Below, one piece after another: positions 7,812 to 16,066 of a stretch of 64,000 nucleotides of DNA (positions within the stretch are counted from its first letter, which is position 1; each line of letters starts with the position of its first letter). The notes under the pieces are model-generated. The model saw only the letters and a list, made by a program, of their open reading frames with translations, had not been told where the DNA came from and made no database searches. Position numbers and translations under genes: made by a program. The stretch comes from Cellulomonas telluris. GTDB taxonomy: Bacteria > Actinomycetota > Actinomycetes > Actinomycetales > Cellulomonadaceae. The stretch covers positions 124,001 through 188,000 of the forward strand of contig NZ_QXFN01000003.1 in NCBI RefSeq assembly GCF_004886325.1, read 5' to 3'.

Positions 7812-8642
7812 ATGACGGAGCAGGGTGGGACGCCCACGGTGGCGGTGCTGGGTGCCGGGGTCATGGGCGGGACGCTGGCCGCGGGCCTGCGGTCGGGCGG
7901 CTGGCCGGCGGAACGGGTCGTGATCGCCGACCGGGACGCGACGGCGGTCGCGCGCCTCGCGGACGAGCACGGCGTGACCGGTGCCGGGTCCAACCGCGAG
8001 GCCGTCGCCGACGCGGCGGTGGTGCTGCTCGCGGTCAAGCCGGGCGTCGTGCCGGCGGTGCTCGCCGAGGTCGGGCCCGTCCTGCGCCCGGGCGCCCTGG
8101 TCGTCAGCGTCGCCGCGGGCGTCCCGCTGCGCACCTACGAGGACGCCCTGCCGGCCGGCACGCCGGTCGTGCGCGTCATGCCCAACACGCCCGCGCTGAT
8201 CGGCAAGGGCGCGAGCGCGATCGCGCCGGGCGCGGCCGCCGGCGACGAGCACCTGGCCCTGGTCGAGCGCATGCTCGCCGCGACGGGTGTCGTGGTCCGG
8301 GTCGGCGAGAGGGACATGGACGCCGTCACGGCCCTGTCCGGTTCCGGCCCCGCCTACGTCTTCTACCTCGTCGACGCCCTCGCCGAGGCCGGTGTGCTGC
8401 TCGGGCTCACCCGGGACCTCGCGACGCGGCTCGCCGTGGCGACGGTGGAGGGGTCCGCGGCGATGGTGGCCAGCACCGGGGACCACCCGGCGGTGCTGCG
8501 CGAGCGCGTCTCGTCGCCCGGCGGGACGACGGTCGCGGGGGTCGCGGCGCTGGACGCGCACGCCGTGCGGGCGGGTGTCGTCGCCGCGGTCCGTGCGGCC
8601 GCGGAGCGCTCGCGCGAGCTCGGCCGGCCGGACGCGGGCTGA
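7812..8642 (+). CDS. proC: Pyrroline-5-carboxylate reductase
   Basis: This 276-aa enzyme catalyses the last step of proline synthesis, the NAD(P)H-dependent reduction of 1-pyrroline-5-carboxylate. The dinucleotide-binding motif VLGAGVMGG (11-19) is followed by the family segments RVMPNTPALIGKGASAI and DAVTALSGSGPAYVF. The C-terminal SSPGGTTVAG is the ProC signature. The length is normal. The start has GGAGGAG seven bases upstream. The LacI regulator begins four bases after the stop, so the two are probably co-transcribed. In mycobacteria proC lies close to the bldC/bS22 pair; here it is about 15 kb away from it. Confidence 0.95.
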   Translation: MTEQGGTPTVAVLGAGVMGGTLAAGLRSGGWPAERVVIADRDATAVARLADEHGVTGAGSNREAVADAAVVLLAVKPGVVPAVLAEVGPVLRPGALVVSVAAGVPLRTYEDALPAGTPVVRVMPNTPALIGKGASAIAPGAAAGDEHLALVERMLAATGVVVRVGERDMDAVTALSGSGPAYVFYLVDALAEAGVLLGLTRDLATRLAVATVEGSAAMVASTGDHPAVLRERVSSPGGTTVAGVAALDAHAVRAGVVAAVRAAAERSRELGRPDAG

Positions 8643-8646
8643 GCCG

Positions 8647-9681
8647 GTGCCCACCGACGCGCTCGGCGCCGTCCGCCACCGTGGCGCCCGCACCGGGCGG
8701 CCGCCGGCGATGAGCGACGTGGCGGCGCTCGCCGGGGTGTCGCACCAGACCGTCTCGCGCGTCCTCAACGACCACCCGAGCGTGCGGCCCGAGACGCGCT
8801 CGCGGGTCCTCGAGGCGATCGCCACCCTGGGGTACCGGCGCAACCTGGCGGCGCGCGCGCTCGTCACCCGGCGCACGGGGTCGATCGGCGTCGTCACGCC
8901 GGGGTCCGCGCTGTTCGGGCCCACGAGCACGCTGGTGGCGCTCGAGCAGGCGGCGCGGGACTCCGGCCGGTACGTGTCGGTCGCGACGCTGCGCTCGTTC
9001 GGCCCGGACGAGGTCGTGCCCGCGGTCGAGCACTTCCTCGCGCAGGGGGTGGACGGGATCGTCGTCGTGGCGCCCCGCACGGACACGGTCGCCGCGCTGG
9101 GGTCGGTGCAGGCGCCCGTGCCGGTCGTGGTCGTGTCGTCGGCGCCGGACCTCGTGGGCGCCGGCGCGGTGGCGGTGGACCAGGAGGCCGGGGCGCGCGC
9201 GGCGACGGAGCACCTGCTCGCGTCGGGGCGCCGCACGGTGGTGCACGTGGCCGGGCCCGACGAGTGGTTCGACGCGCGGGACCGTCTGCGGGGCTGGCGT
9301 GCGGCGCTGGACGCGGCGGGGGTGCCGGTGCCGCCGCCCCTGCCGGCGGGCTGGTCGGCGGCGGACGGGGACGTGATCGGGCGGCGCCTGGTGGAGGAGG
9401 GCGTGCCGGACGCGGTCTTCGCGGCGAACGACCAGCTCGCGCTGGGCCTGCTGCACGCGTTCCGGCGTGCCGGGGTGCGGGTGCCGGACGACGTGGCGGT
9501 CGTCGGCTTCGACGACGAGCCGGGATCGGCGTTCGCGGCGCCGCCGCTGACCACGGTGCGGCAGGGGTTCGAGGAGCTGGGCGCGCACGCGGTCCGTGTG
9601 CTCGTCGACGCGCTGGGTGGTGCGGAGCCCACGCGTGAGCTCATCGCGCCCGAGCTCGTGGTCCGCGAGTCGGCTCCCTGA
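8647..9681 (+). CDS. LacI-family transcriptional regulator (probable arabinose regulator)
   Basis: This 344-aa repressor, read from the GTG four bases after proC, has a helix-turn-helix at about 22-41 (MSDVAALAGVSHQTVSRVL), a hinge near 66-76, and a periplasmic-binding-protein-like effector domain (from TGSIGVVTP, with IVVVAPR and VPDDVAVVGFDD). An ATG at 8710 would leave the helix-turn-helix at the extreme N-terminus, where LacI proteins usually have a few more residues, so the GTG is preferred. It lies directly before araBDA, and a LacI-type palindrome sits between them at 9721-9734. It therefore probably represses araBDA until an arabinose-derived sugar binds. The effector is inferred from position only. 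Confidence 0.88.
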   Translation: MPTDALGAVRHRGARTGRPPAMSDVAALAGVSHQTVSRVLNDHPSVRPETRSRVLEAIATLGYRRNLAARALVTRRTGSIGVVTPGSALFGPTSTLVALEQAARDSGRYVSVATLRSFGPDEVVPAVEHFLAQGVDGIVVVAPRTDTVAALGSVQAPVPVVVVSSAPDLVGAGAVAVDQEAGARAATEHLLASGRRTVVHVAGPDEWFDARDRLRGWRAALDAAGVPVPPPLPAGWSAADGDVIGRRLVEEGVPDAVFAANDQLALGLLHAFRRAGVRVPDDVAVVGFDDEPGSAFAAPPLTTVRQGFEELGAHAVRVLVDALGGAEPTRELIAPELVVRESAP

Positions 9682-9719
9682 CCGGCCGGCCCTGGGGCGC
9701 GTGCCCTTCCGTCCGTCCC

Positions 9720-9735
9720 ATGTGAGCGCTAACAT
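9720..9735. promoter_or_regulatory. LacI-type operator upstream of araB
   Basis: ATGTGAGCGCTAACAT is a 16-bp palindrome with symmetry broken at one base pair. It has the central CG typical of LacI/GalR operators. It lies between the regulator stop and the araB start, where a roadblock or promoter-overlapping repressor would bind. Confidence 0.75.
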
Positions 9736-9817
9736 CGAACCGGCCGACGGCGTCCCGCCGTCGGTGCGCCCGCCGCGACGCCGCGGCCGGGCGACGCGCC
9801 GATCCCCGGGAGCCGCG

Positions 9818-11419
9818 ATGACCGCGCCCGACGTCGAGACCGCACGCGACCACGTGACCGCAGGCCGTACCTCGCTCGGCATCGAGCTCGGCTCGACCCG
9901 CATCAAGGCGAGCCTGGTGGCGCCCGACGGCACGCCGCTCGCGGCCGGCGGCCACGCGTGGGAGAACGACTACGTCGACGGGCTGTGGACGTACTCGCTC
10001 GACGCGGTCTGGTCGGGGCTGCAGGCGTGCGTCGCGGAGCTGCTCGCCGACGTCGAGCAGCGCTACGGCACCCACCTCGAGACCGTCGGCGCGCTCGGCG
10101 TCTCGGCGATGATGCACGGGTACCTCGCGTTCGACGCCGACGGCGAGCTGCTCGTGCCGTTCCGCACGTGGCGCAACACGACGACCGAGCGCGCCGCCGC
10201 CGAGCTCACCGAGGCGTTCGGCCACAACATCCCGCTGCGCTGGTCCGTCGCGCACCTGTACCAGGCGGTCCTCGACGAGGAGCCGCACGTGCCGCGCCTG
10301 GCGTCGATCACGACGCTCGCCGGGTACGTGCACCGCCGCCTCACCGGCCGCCACGTGCTCGGCGTCGGCGACGCGTCGGGGGTGTTCCCGATCGACGCCG
10401 CCACGCGCGGCTACGACCAGCGCATGCTCGGGCGGCTCGACGCGCTCGTCGCCGACCGTGCGCCGGGGCTGCGTGTCGCGGACCTGCTCCCCGAGGTGCT
10501 GCTCGCGGGGCAGGAGGCGGGCCGGCTGACGGACGAGGGCGCGGCGCTGCTGGACCCCACCGGCACGCTGCGCCCCGGTGCGCCGCTGTGCCCGCCCGAG
10601 GGCGACGCGGGCACGGGCATGGTCGCCACGGCGTCGGTCGCACCGCGCACGGGCAACGTCAGCGTCGGGACGAGCATCTTCGCGATGGTCGTCCTCGAGG
10701 ACGCCCTGGAGCGCGTGCACACCGAGATCGACCTCGTCACCACGCCGGCCGGCGACCCGGTCGCGATGGTGCACTGCAACAACGGCGCGAGCGAGCTCGC
10801 CGCCTGGGCGGGCGTCCTCGGCGAGCTGGTCGCGGCCCTCGGGCACGACGCCGACCCCGACGCGGTGTTCGGGGCGCTGCTGCGCGCGGCGCTCGACGGC
10901 GACGCCGACGGCGGCGGCCTGCTGGCCTACAACTACCTGGCCGGCGAGCCGGTCACGGGCCTCGCCGAGGGCCGTCCGCTCGTCGTCCGCACGCCCGACA
11001 GCCGCCTGACGCTCGCGAACTTCGCGCGCACCCAGGTGTACGGCGTCTTCGGCACCCTGAGCCTGGGCATGCAGGTCCTCGCGGACGAGGGCGTGCGCGT
11101 CGACACCCTGTTCGCCCACGGCGGGCTGTTCCGCACGGCGGGCGTCGCGCAGCGGCTGCTCGCGGCGGCGCTCGACGTGCCGGTCGCGGTGGGCAGGACC
11201 GCCGGGGAGGGCGGCGCGTGGGGCATCGCCCTGCTGGCCGCGTACCTGCAGGCGGCTCCCGGGCAGGACCTCGCGACGTGGCTCGGCGAGCACGTCCTCG
11301 CCGGGGCGGACCTCGACGAGGTGGCGCCCGACCCGGACGACGTCGCCGGCTTCACCGCCTACCTCGACCGCTACCGCGCCGGCCTCGCCGTCGAGCGCGC
11401 CGCGGTCGGGTCCCTGTGA
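9818..11419 (+). CDS. araB: FGGY-family carbohydrate kinase (probable L-ribulokinase)
   Basis: This 533-aa sugar kinase has the ASKHA fold. The N-terminal phosphate-binding segment LGIELGSTRIKASLV, the central GNVSVGTSIFAMVV and the C-terminal FAHGGLFRTAGVAQRLLA (adenosine motif) are present. It resembles the xylulokinase-like ribulokinases of actinobacterial araBDA operons, which phosphorylate L-ribulose at C5 using ATP. Substrate assignment comes from being first in an operon with araD and araA. The start has GGGAG seven bases before ATG. Upstream in-frame codons extend into the regulator and operator and were not used. Confidence 0.85.
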   Translation: MTAPDVETARDHVTAGRTSLGIELGSTRIKASLVAPDGTPLAAGGHAWENDYVDGLWTYSLDAVWSGLQACVAELLADVEQRYGTHLETVGALGVSAMMHGYLAFDADGELLVPFRTWRNTTTERAAAELTEAFGHNIPLRWSVAHLYQAVLDEEPHVPRLASITTLAGYVHRRLTGRHVLGVGDASGVFPIDAATRGYDQRMLGRLDALVADRAPGLRVADLLPEVLLAGQEAGRLTDEGAALLDPTGTLRPGAPLCPPEGDAGTGMVATASVAPRTGNVSVGTSIFAMVVLEDALERVHTEIDLVTTPAGDPVAMVHCNNGASELAAWAGVLGELVAALGHDADPDAVFGALLRAALDGDADGGGLLAYNYLAGEPVTGLAEGRPLVVRTPDSRLTLANFARTQVYGVFGTLSLGMQVLADEGVRVDTLFAHGGLFRTAGVAQRLLAAALDVPVAVGRTAGEGGAWGIALLAAYLQAAPGQDLATWLGEHVLAGADLDEVAPDPDDVAGFTAYLDRYRAGLAVERAAVGSL

Positions 11420-11477
11420 CCGGCTGCCCGGGCAGCATCGACGGGCGCGCCCGCCCGGCGCGCGGAGGAGGAGCACG

Positions 11478-12197
11478 ATGACCGGCACGACCCTGGACGC
11501 CTACCCGGCCGCGGTGCGCGACGCCGTCGCCGCCGCGCGCGAGCGCGTCAGCGCGCTGCACGCCGAGCTGCCCCGCTGGGGGCTCGTCGTGTGGACCGCC
11601 GGCAACGTCTCCGAGCGCGTGGTCGTCGACCTCGACGCCGGACCGGGCGAGCGCGACCTGCTCGTCATCAAGCCGTCGGGCGTGACGTACGACGAGCTGA
11701 GCCCGGAGGCGATGGTCGTGTGCGACCTCGACGGGACCCTCGTCGAGGGCACGCGCGCGCCGTCGTCCGACACCGACGCGCACGCCTACGTGTACCGGCA
11801 CATGCCCGAGGTCGGCGGCGTGGTGCACACGCACTCGACGTACGCGACCGCGTGGGCCGCCCGCGGCGAGCCGGTGCCGTGCGTGCTGACGATGATGGCC
11901 GACGAGTTCGGCGGTGACATCCCCGTCGGGCCGTTCGCGCTGATCGGCGACGACTCGATCGGCCGCGGCATCGTCGAGACGCTGCGCGACTCGCGCAGCC
12001 CCGCGGTGCTCATGCGCAACCACGGGCCCTTCACGATCGGCCGGGACGCGAAGGCCGCCGTGAAGGCCGCGGTCATGTGCGAGGAGGTCGCCCGGACCGT
12101 CCACGTCAGCCGTCAGCTCGGCGAGCCGCTGCCGATCGCGCAGAGCGACGTCGACTCCCTGTACGCCCGCTACCAGAACGTCTACGGCCAGCGCTGA
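11478..12197 (+). CDS. araD: L-ribulose-5-phosphate 4-epimerase
   Basis: This 239-aa class II aldolase-fold enzyme interconverts L-ribulose-5-phosphate and D-xylulose-5-phosphate, feeding arabinose carbon into the pentose phosphate pathway. Typical segments are WTAGNVSER near the N-terminus, KPSGV for phosphate binding, the zinc-binding HTHS in VVHTHSTYA, and the later MRNHGPF contributing another zinc histidine. Its length is close to E. coli AraD. The start is preceded by GGAGGAG, and it sits between the kinase and the isomerase with short gaps. Confidence 0.93.
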   Translation: MTGTTLDAYPAAVRDAVAAARERVSALHAELPRWGLVVWTAGNVSERVVVDLDAGPGERDLLVIKPSGVTYDELSPEAMVVCDLDGTLVEGTRAPSSDTDAHAYVYRHMPEVGGVVHTHSTYATAWAARGEPVPCVLTMMADEFGGDIPVGPFALIGDDSIGRGIVETLRDSRSPAVLMRNHGPFTIGRDAKAAVKAAVMCEEVARTVHVSRQLGEPLPIAQSDVDSLYARYQNVYGQR

Positions 12198-12225
12198 CGC
12201 CGGCCGGACCAGGACAGGAGAGACC

Positions 12226-13734
12226 ATGAGCAAGCCCTACGCCGACCGCGAGGTCTGGTTCCTCACCGGCTCGCAGGACCTCTACGGCGAGGAGACCCTC
12301 CGCCAGGTCGCGGAGCAGTCGCAGCAGGTGGCGGCGCAGCTGGACGCGTCCGACGACGTCCCCGTGACCGTCGTCTGGAAGCCCGTCCTCAAGGACGCCG
12401 ACGCGATCCGCCGCGCGATGCTCGACGCCAACGCGGACGACCGCGTGCTGGGTGTGATCACGTGGATGCACACGTTCAGCCCGGCGAAGATGTGGATCAC
12501 CGGCCTGGACCAGCTGCGCAAGCCGCTGCTGCACCTGCACACGCAGGCGAACGTCGAGCTGCCGTGGGACACCATCGACTTCGACTTCATGAACCTCAAC
12601 CAGGCCGCGCACGGCGACCGCGAGTACGCGTACGTCGCCGCGCGCCTGGGCGTGCCGCGCACGACCGTCGCGGGCCACGTGTCCAACCCGGCCGTGACGC
12701 GCCGCGTCGGCACGTGGGTCCGTGCGGCGGCGGCCCGCCGTGCCGTGCAGGAGCTGAACCTGGTCCGCTTCGGCGACAACATGCGCAACGTCGCGGTGAC
12801 CGAGGGCGACAAGACCGAGGCGGAGCTGCGGTTCGGCGTCTCGGTCAACACCTGGGGCGTCAACGACCTGGTCGCGGCCGTGGAGGCCGTCGCGGACGCC
12901 GACGTCGACGCGCTCGTCGCGGAGTACGAGGAGCTGTACGACGTGGTGCCGGAGCTGCGCCGCGACGGCGACCGGCACGAGTCGCTGCGCTACGCCGCCC
13001 GCCAGGAGCTGGCCCTCGAGTCGTTCCTCACCGAGCGCGGCGCCACGGCGTTCACGACGAACTTCGAAGACCTCGGCGACCTGCGGCAGCTGCCCGGGCT
13101 CGCGGTCCAGCGCCTCATGGCCAAGGGCTACGGCTTCGGCGCCGAGGGCGACTGGAAGACCGCGGTGCTCGTGCGGGCGGCGAAGGTCATGGGGGAGGGG
13201 CTGCCCGGGGGCGCGTCCCTCATGGAGGACTACACCTACGACCTGACCCCGGGCGCCGAGCGCATCCTCGGCGCGCACATGCTCGAGATCTGCCCGACGC
13301 TCACCACGTCGCGCCCGCGTGTGGAGGTCCACCCGCTCGGCATCGGCGGCAAGGAGGACCCCGTCCGCATGGTCTTCGACGCGGACGCCGGCCCGGGCGT
13401 CGTGGTGTCGCTGGCCGACATGCGCGAGCGGTTCCGCCTGACGGCGAACGTCGTGGACGTCGTCCCGCCGAGCGCGCCGCTGCCGCACCTGCCGGTCGCG
13501 CGTGCGGTGTGGGAGCCGCGGCCGGACTTCACCACGTCCGCGGAGTGCTGGCTGACCGCGGGCGGCGCGCACCACACGGTGCTGACGACGGCCGTGGGCA
13601 TCGAGGCGTGGGAGATGTTCGCGGAGATGACGCGGACGGAGCTGCTCGTCATCGACGAGTCGACGACGCGCCGTGGCTTCGCCGCCGAGGTGCGCTGGAA
13701 CCAGGTCTACCACCGGCTGGCCCAGGGGTTCTGA
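12226..13734 (+). CDS. araA: L-arabinose isomerase
   Basis: This 502-aa enzyme converts L-arabinose to L-ribulose, the first catabolic step, with a manganese cofactor. Family landmarks include [13 protein letters not shown] at the N-terminus, [13 protein letters not shown], the metal ligand region with [10 protein letters not shown] (Glu) and [10 protein letters not shown] (Glu), and HMLEICPT (His). A C-terminal [10 protein letters not shown] supplies another His. It is last in the operon, after a 28-bp gap carrying GGAGAG, and a strong hairpin follows its stop. No arabinose transporter or arabinosidase gene is in the window. Confidence 0.96.
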   Translation: MSKPYADREVWFLTGSQDLYGEETLRQVAEQSQQVAAQLDASDDVPVTVVWKPVLKDADAIRRAMLDANADDRVLGVITWMHTFSPAKMWITGLDQLRKPLLHLHTQANVELPWDTIDFDFMNLNQAAHGDREYAYVAARLGVPRTTVAGHVSNPAVTRRVGTWVRAAAARRAVQELNLVRFGDNMRNVAVTEGDKTEAELRFGVSVNTWGVNDLVAAVEAVADADVDALVAEYEELYDVVPELRRDGDRHESLRYAARQELALESFLTERGATAFTTNFEDLGDLRQLPGLAVQRLMAKGYGFGAEGDWKTAVLVRAAKVMGEGLPGGASLMEDYTYDLTPGAERILGAHMLEICPTLTTSRPRVEVHPLGIGGKEDPVRMVFDADAGPGVVVSLADMRERFRLTANVVDVVPPSAPLPHLPVARAVWEPRPDFTTSAECWLTAGGAHHTVLTTAVGIEAWEMFAEMTRTELLVIDESTTRRGFAAEVRWNQVYHRLAQGF

Positions 13735-13754
13735 CCCGACGTCCGCACGCCCGA

Positions 13755-13791
13755 GGGGCGTCGACCGTGCGCTCGGCGCGGTCGGCGCCCC
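13755..13791 (+). terminator. Hairpin terminating araBDA
   Basis: GGGGCG-T-CGACCG pairs with CGGTCG-G-CGCCCC across an 11-nt loop, giving 12 base pairs with one internal mismatch, 20 bases after the araA stop. Confidence 0.6.
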
Positions 13792-14039
13792 TCGTCGCGT
13801 CCCCGGACGTCTGCCCAGGTCCGAGGGTGTGACTTATACGACACAGCACGCCTGACCTGCACAGATGGCATAACATCGCGGATCCGTATCGGATTGCGGG
13901 CGGCGGGCGGTCCAGCGCTCGGCGTCGTGGATGCGTTGTGTGCAGACCGTGGTTGTCGCGTGCACGCAGGGGGCCCCGTCCACACGCGGGCGGGCGCGGG
14001 GCAGCACCTGACCACGCCTGCCCGCGTCGGAGCTGACAC
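13792..14039 (+). promoter_or_regulatory. AT-richer leader/promoter region before second GH26-like gene
   Basis: The 305-bp gap between araA and the next gene holds the araA terminator and then this stretch, one of the most AT-rich in the window. Two -10-like hexamers are visible, TATACG (13835-13840) and TAACAT (13871-13876), the second with CTGACC 14 nt upstream. A small hairpin, ATCCG-tat-CGGAT, lies just downstream near 13881-13893. The last 150 bases are GC-rich with possible base pairing but fit no riboswitch class I know. The next start has GGAG seven bases before it. Confidence 0.4.
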
Positions 14040-15938
14040 GTGACCGTCCACCGTCCTCGCACGTCCCGGACCGCCTCCCGGACGTCGTCCCGGCCGCGCC
14101 GCCTCGCCGTCGCCGGCCTCGCAGCAGTCCTCCTGGTCGGTGCGCCGGCCGCGCACGCCGCCGACCCGGCGCCTGCGACCACCACCACGACCACCACCGC
14201 GACCACCACTCCCGCCGACCCGCGCAGCGCGGACGGCACCCTGCTCGGCCAGTTCGTCCCCCGCGGGGACGCGCCGACCACCGAGGTCGCCGTGCAGCGC
14301 GCGGAGGACGCCCTGGGCCGTCGGCTCGCCGTCCAGCGCCTCTACCAGCGCTGGGACGACAACCTGCTCACCGCCGCCGGGCCCGCGGTCCAGCGCGGCC
14401 GCGTGCCGATGCTGTCCGTCCTGCCCAAGCGCCTCGACGGCACGGTCGTGCGCTGGGCGGCCCTCGCGCAGGGCGCCGCCGACGCGCAGATCCGGGCGCA
14501 CGCGCAGCAGGTCAAAGGGCTCGGCCCCGTCGTGTACCTGACGCTCCACCACGAGGCCGACACCGCCGGTGCCACCTACGGCACCGCGGCCGAGTACGTC
14601 GCCGCGTGGCGCCGCTACGTCGAGGTCTTCCGCGCGGAGGGCGTCACGAACGTCCTGTGGACGTGGGTCCCGACGACCGGAGCCCTCATGCGGCCCACGA
14701 CGGACCCGACGGCCAAGGGGTTCTACCCCGGGGACGACGTCGTCGACCGCGTCGGCACCGACGCGTACAACTGGTTCGGCTGCAAGAGCGGCAACACCGC
14801 GGAGTGGCGCTCGCTCCAGCACGTGACGGAGGGGCTGCGCGCGTTCGCGTGGAACCACGGCAAGAAGGCCGTGCTCGCCGAGTGGGGCTCCGTGGAGGAC
14901 CCGGCCCAGCCGGGACGCCGCGCCGCGTGGCTGCGCGACGCGTTCGACCTGTTCGCCTCGTGGGGCGACCTCGAGGCGGTCGCGTACTTCGACACCGTCG
15001 GCACCTGCGACTGGCGCCTCGGCACCGGCCTCGCCGCCCAGACGTACCGCGAGCTCGCCGCGGGCGCGGCGCTGCACCCGCGTCCCGTCGCCTGGCTCGA
15101 GCCCTCCGCGACGCAGGGCGCCGGCACGCTCACCCTGGACCTGCGCGGGGACCGCAGCACGGGGACGGCGTCCGCGACCGGTACGGGCGTCGCGTCGTGG
15201 TCCCTCGACCTCGGCGACGGCACCACGCGGTCCGGCACGGGACAGCCGCCCGCGGCGCTGCGCCACACGTACGGTGCGGGCACGTTCACGCCGACGCTGC
15301 GGGTCACCGACACGCACGGGGTCAGCGCGAGCGACACGCGGACCGTCACCGTGGCGCCGGCGCCGGCCGTCACCGGCGTCGCCGAGCGGAACGTCACCAC
15401 CACCTCGGCCGACCTGTTCGCGTGGGTCGACACCCGGGGCGTCGCCGGCACGGTGACGTTCGAGTGGCGTGACGGCGCCGCCGTGGTCGGGCGGGCGAGC
15501 GCCGCCGTCGGTGCGCGCAGCGGCGGGCAGGAGGTGTCCACCACCGCACCGCGCGGCCTCGTCCCCGGCACCCGGTACACGTGGACGGTCACGGTGACCA
15601 CCGCGGCTGGCTCCGCCTCCCGCGAGGACGGCTGGCTCACCCCCGGACCGCCCGCGGTGCGGGTGATGGACCCTGCGTACGTCGGGCCGACGACGGCGCA
15701 GATCCGCGTCCGCGTCACGCCCAACGGTGCGGACACGACCGCGTGGGTCGAGTGGGGCACGACCGCCACCGACCAGCGCACGCCCGCCCTCGCGCTCGGC
15801 GCCGTGACGTACGAGCGGGCCGAGCAGCCGGCCCTCACGGGCCTCACGCCGCGGACGACCTACGTGTACCGGGTCGTGGCGGAGAACGTCCACGGCCGGA
15901 CCCTCGGGCCCGTCCAGACCTTCACGACGGGGGGCTGA
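14040..15938 (+). CDS. Secreted GH26-like glycoside hydrolase with PKD and Fn3-like domains
   Basis: This 632-aa exported protein has an N-terminal signal (cleavage near AHAADP), a Thr-rich linker, and a catalytic (beta/alpha)8 domain (about 65-345). Its family segments are LTLHHEAD (Glu172, likely acid/base), VLWTWVP and VLAEWGS (Glu281, likely nucleophile), spaced as in GH26 and related clan-A enzymes. A PKD domain (about 353-445) and two fibronectin-III-like domains (about 450-540 and 545-632) follow. The catalytic glutamates look intact, so hydrolysis of a beta-linked polysaccharide is likely, but the substrate may not be mannan because similarity to the mannanase at 919-3903 is low. It uses a GTG start with GGAG seven bases upstream. 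A perfect hairpin follows the stop. Confidence 0.78.
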   Translation: MTVHRPRTSRTASRTSSRPRRLAVAGLAAVLLVGAPAAHAADPAPATTTTTTTATTTPADPRSADGTLLGQFVPRGDAPTTEVAVQRAEDALGRRLAVQRLYQRWDDNLLTAAGPAVQRGRVPMLSVLPKRLDGTVVRWAALAQGAADAQIRAHAQQVKGLGPVVYLTLHHEADTAGATYGTAAEYVAAWRRYVEVFRAEGVTNVLWTWVPTTGALMRPTTDPTAKGFYPGDDVVDRVGTDAYNWFGCKSGNTAEWRSLQHVTEGLRAFAWNHGKKAVLAEWGSVEDPAQPGRRAAWLRDAFDLFASWGDLEAVAYFDTVGTCDWRLGTGLAAQTYRELAAGAALHPRPVAWLEPSATQGAGTLTLDLRGDRSTGTASATGTGVASWSLDLGDGTTRSGTGQPPAALRHTYGAGTFTPTLRVTDTHGVSASDTRTVTVAPAPAVTGVAERNVTTTSADLFAWVDTRGVAGTVTFEWRDGAAVVGRASAAVGARSGGQEVSTTAPRGLVPGTRYTWTVTVTTAAGSASREDGWLTPGPPAVRVMDPAYVGPTTAQIRVRVTPNGADTTAWVEWGTTATDQRTPALALGAVTYERAEQPALTGLTPRTTYVYRVVAENVHGRTLGPVQTFTTGG

Positions 15939-15961
15939 GCGGGCGTCACCCGAACGGACGA

Positions 15962-15992
15962 GCGCGGGGTCGCTCCGGTTGCGACCCCGCGC
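15962..15992 (+). terminator. Perfect 12-bp hairpin after the GH26-like gene
   Basis: GCGCGGGGTCGC and GCGACCCCGCGC are exact complements around a 7-nt loop, 24 bases after the stop codon. Confidence 0.65.
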
Positions 15993-16066
15993 CCGCCGTT
16001 CCTACGGTCGGGTGCGCGGGCGCCGAGGACGACGCCCCGGACGGGACGACGGGGGGTCGTCGGCAC

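Noticed and set aside
13792-14039. Possible c-di-AMP (ydaO-type) or other riboswitch
   Set aside because: I could not find the conserved core segments of that or another class; only generic hairpins are visible.
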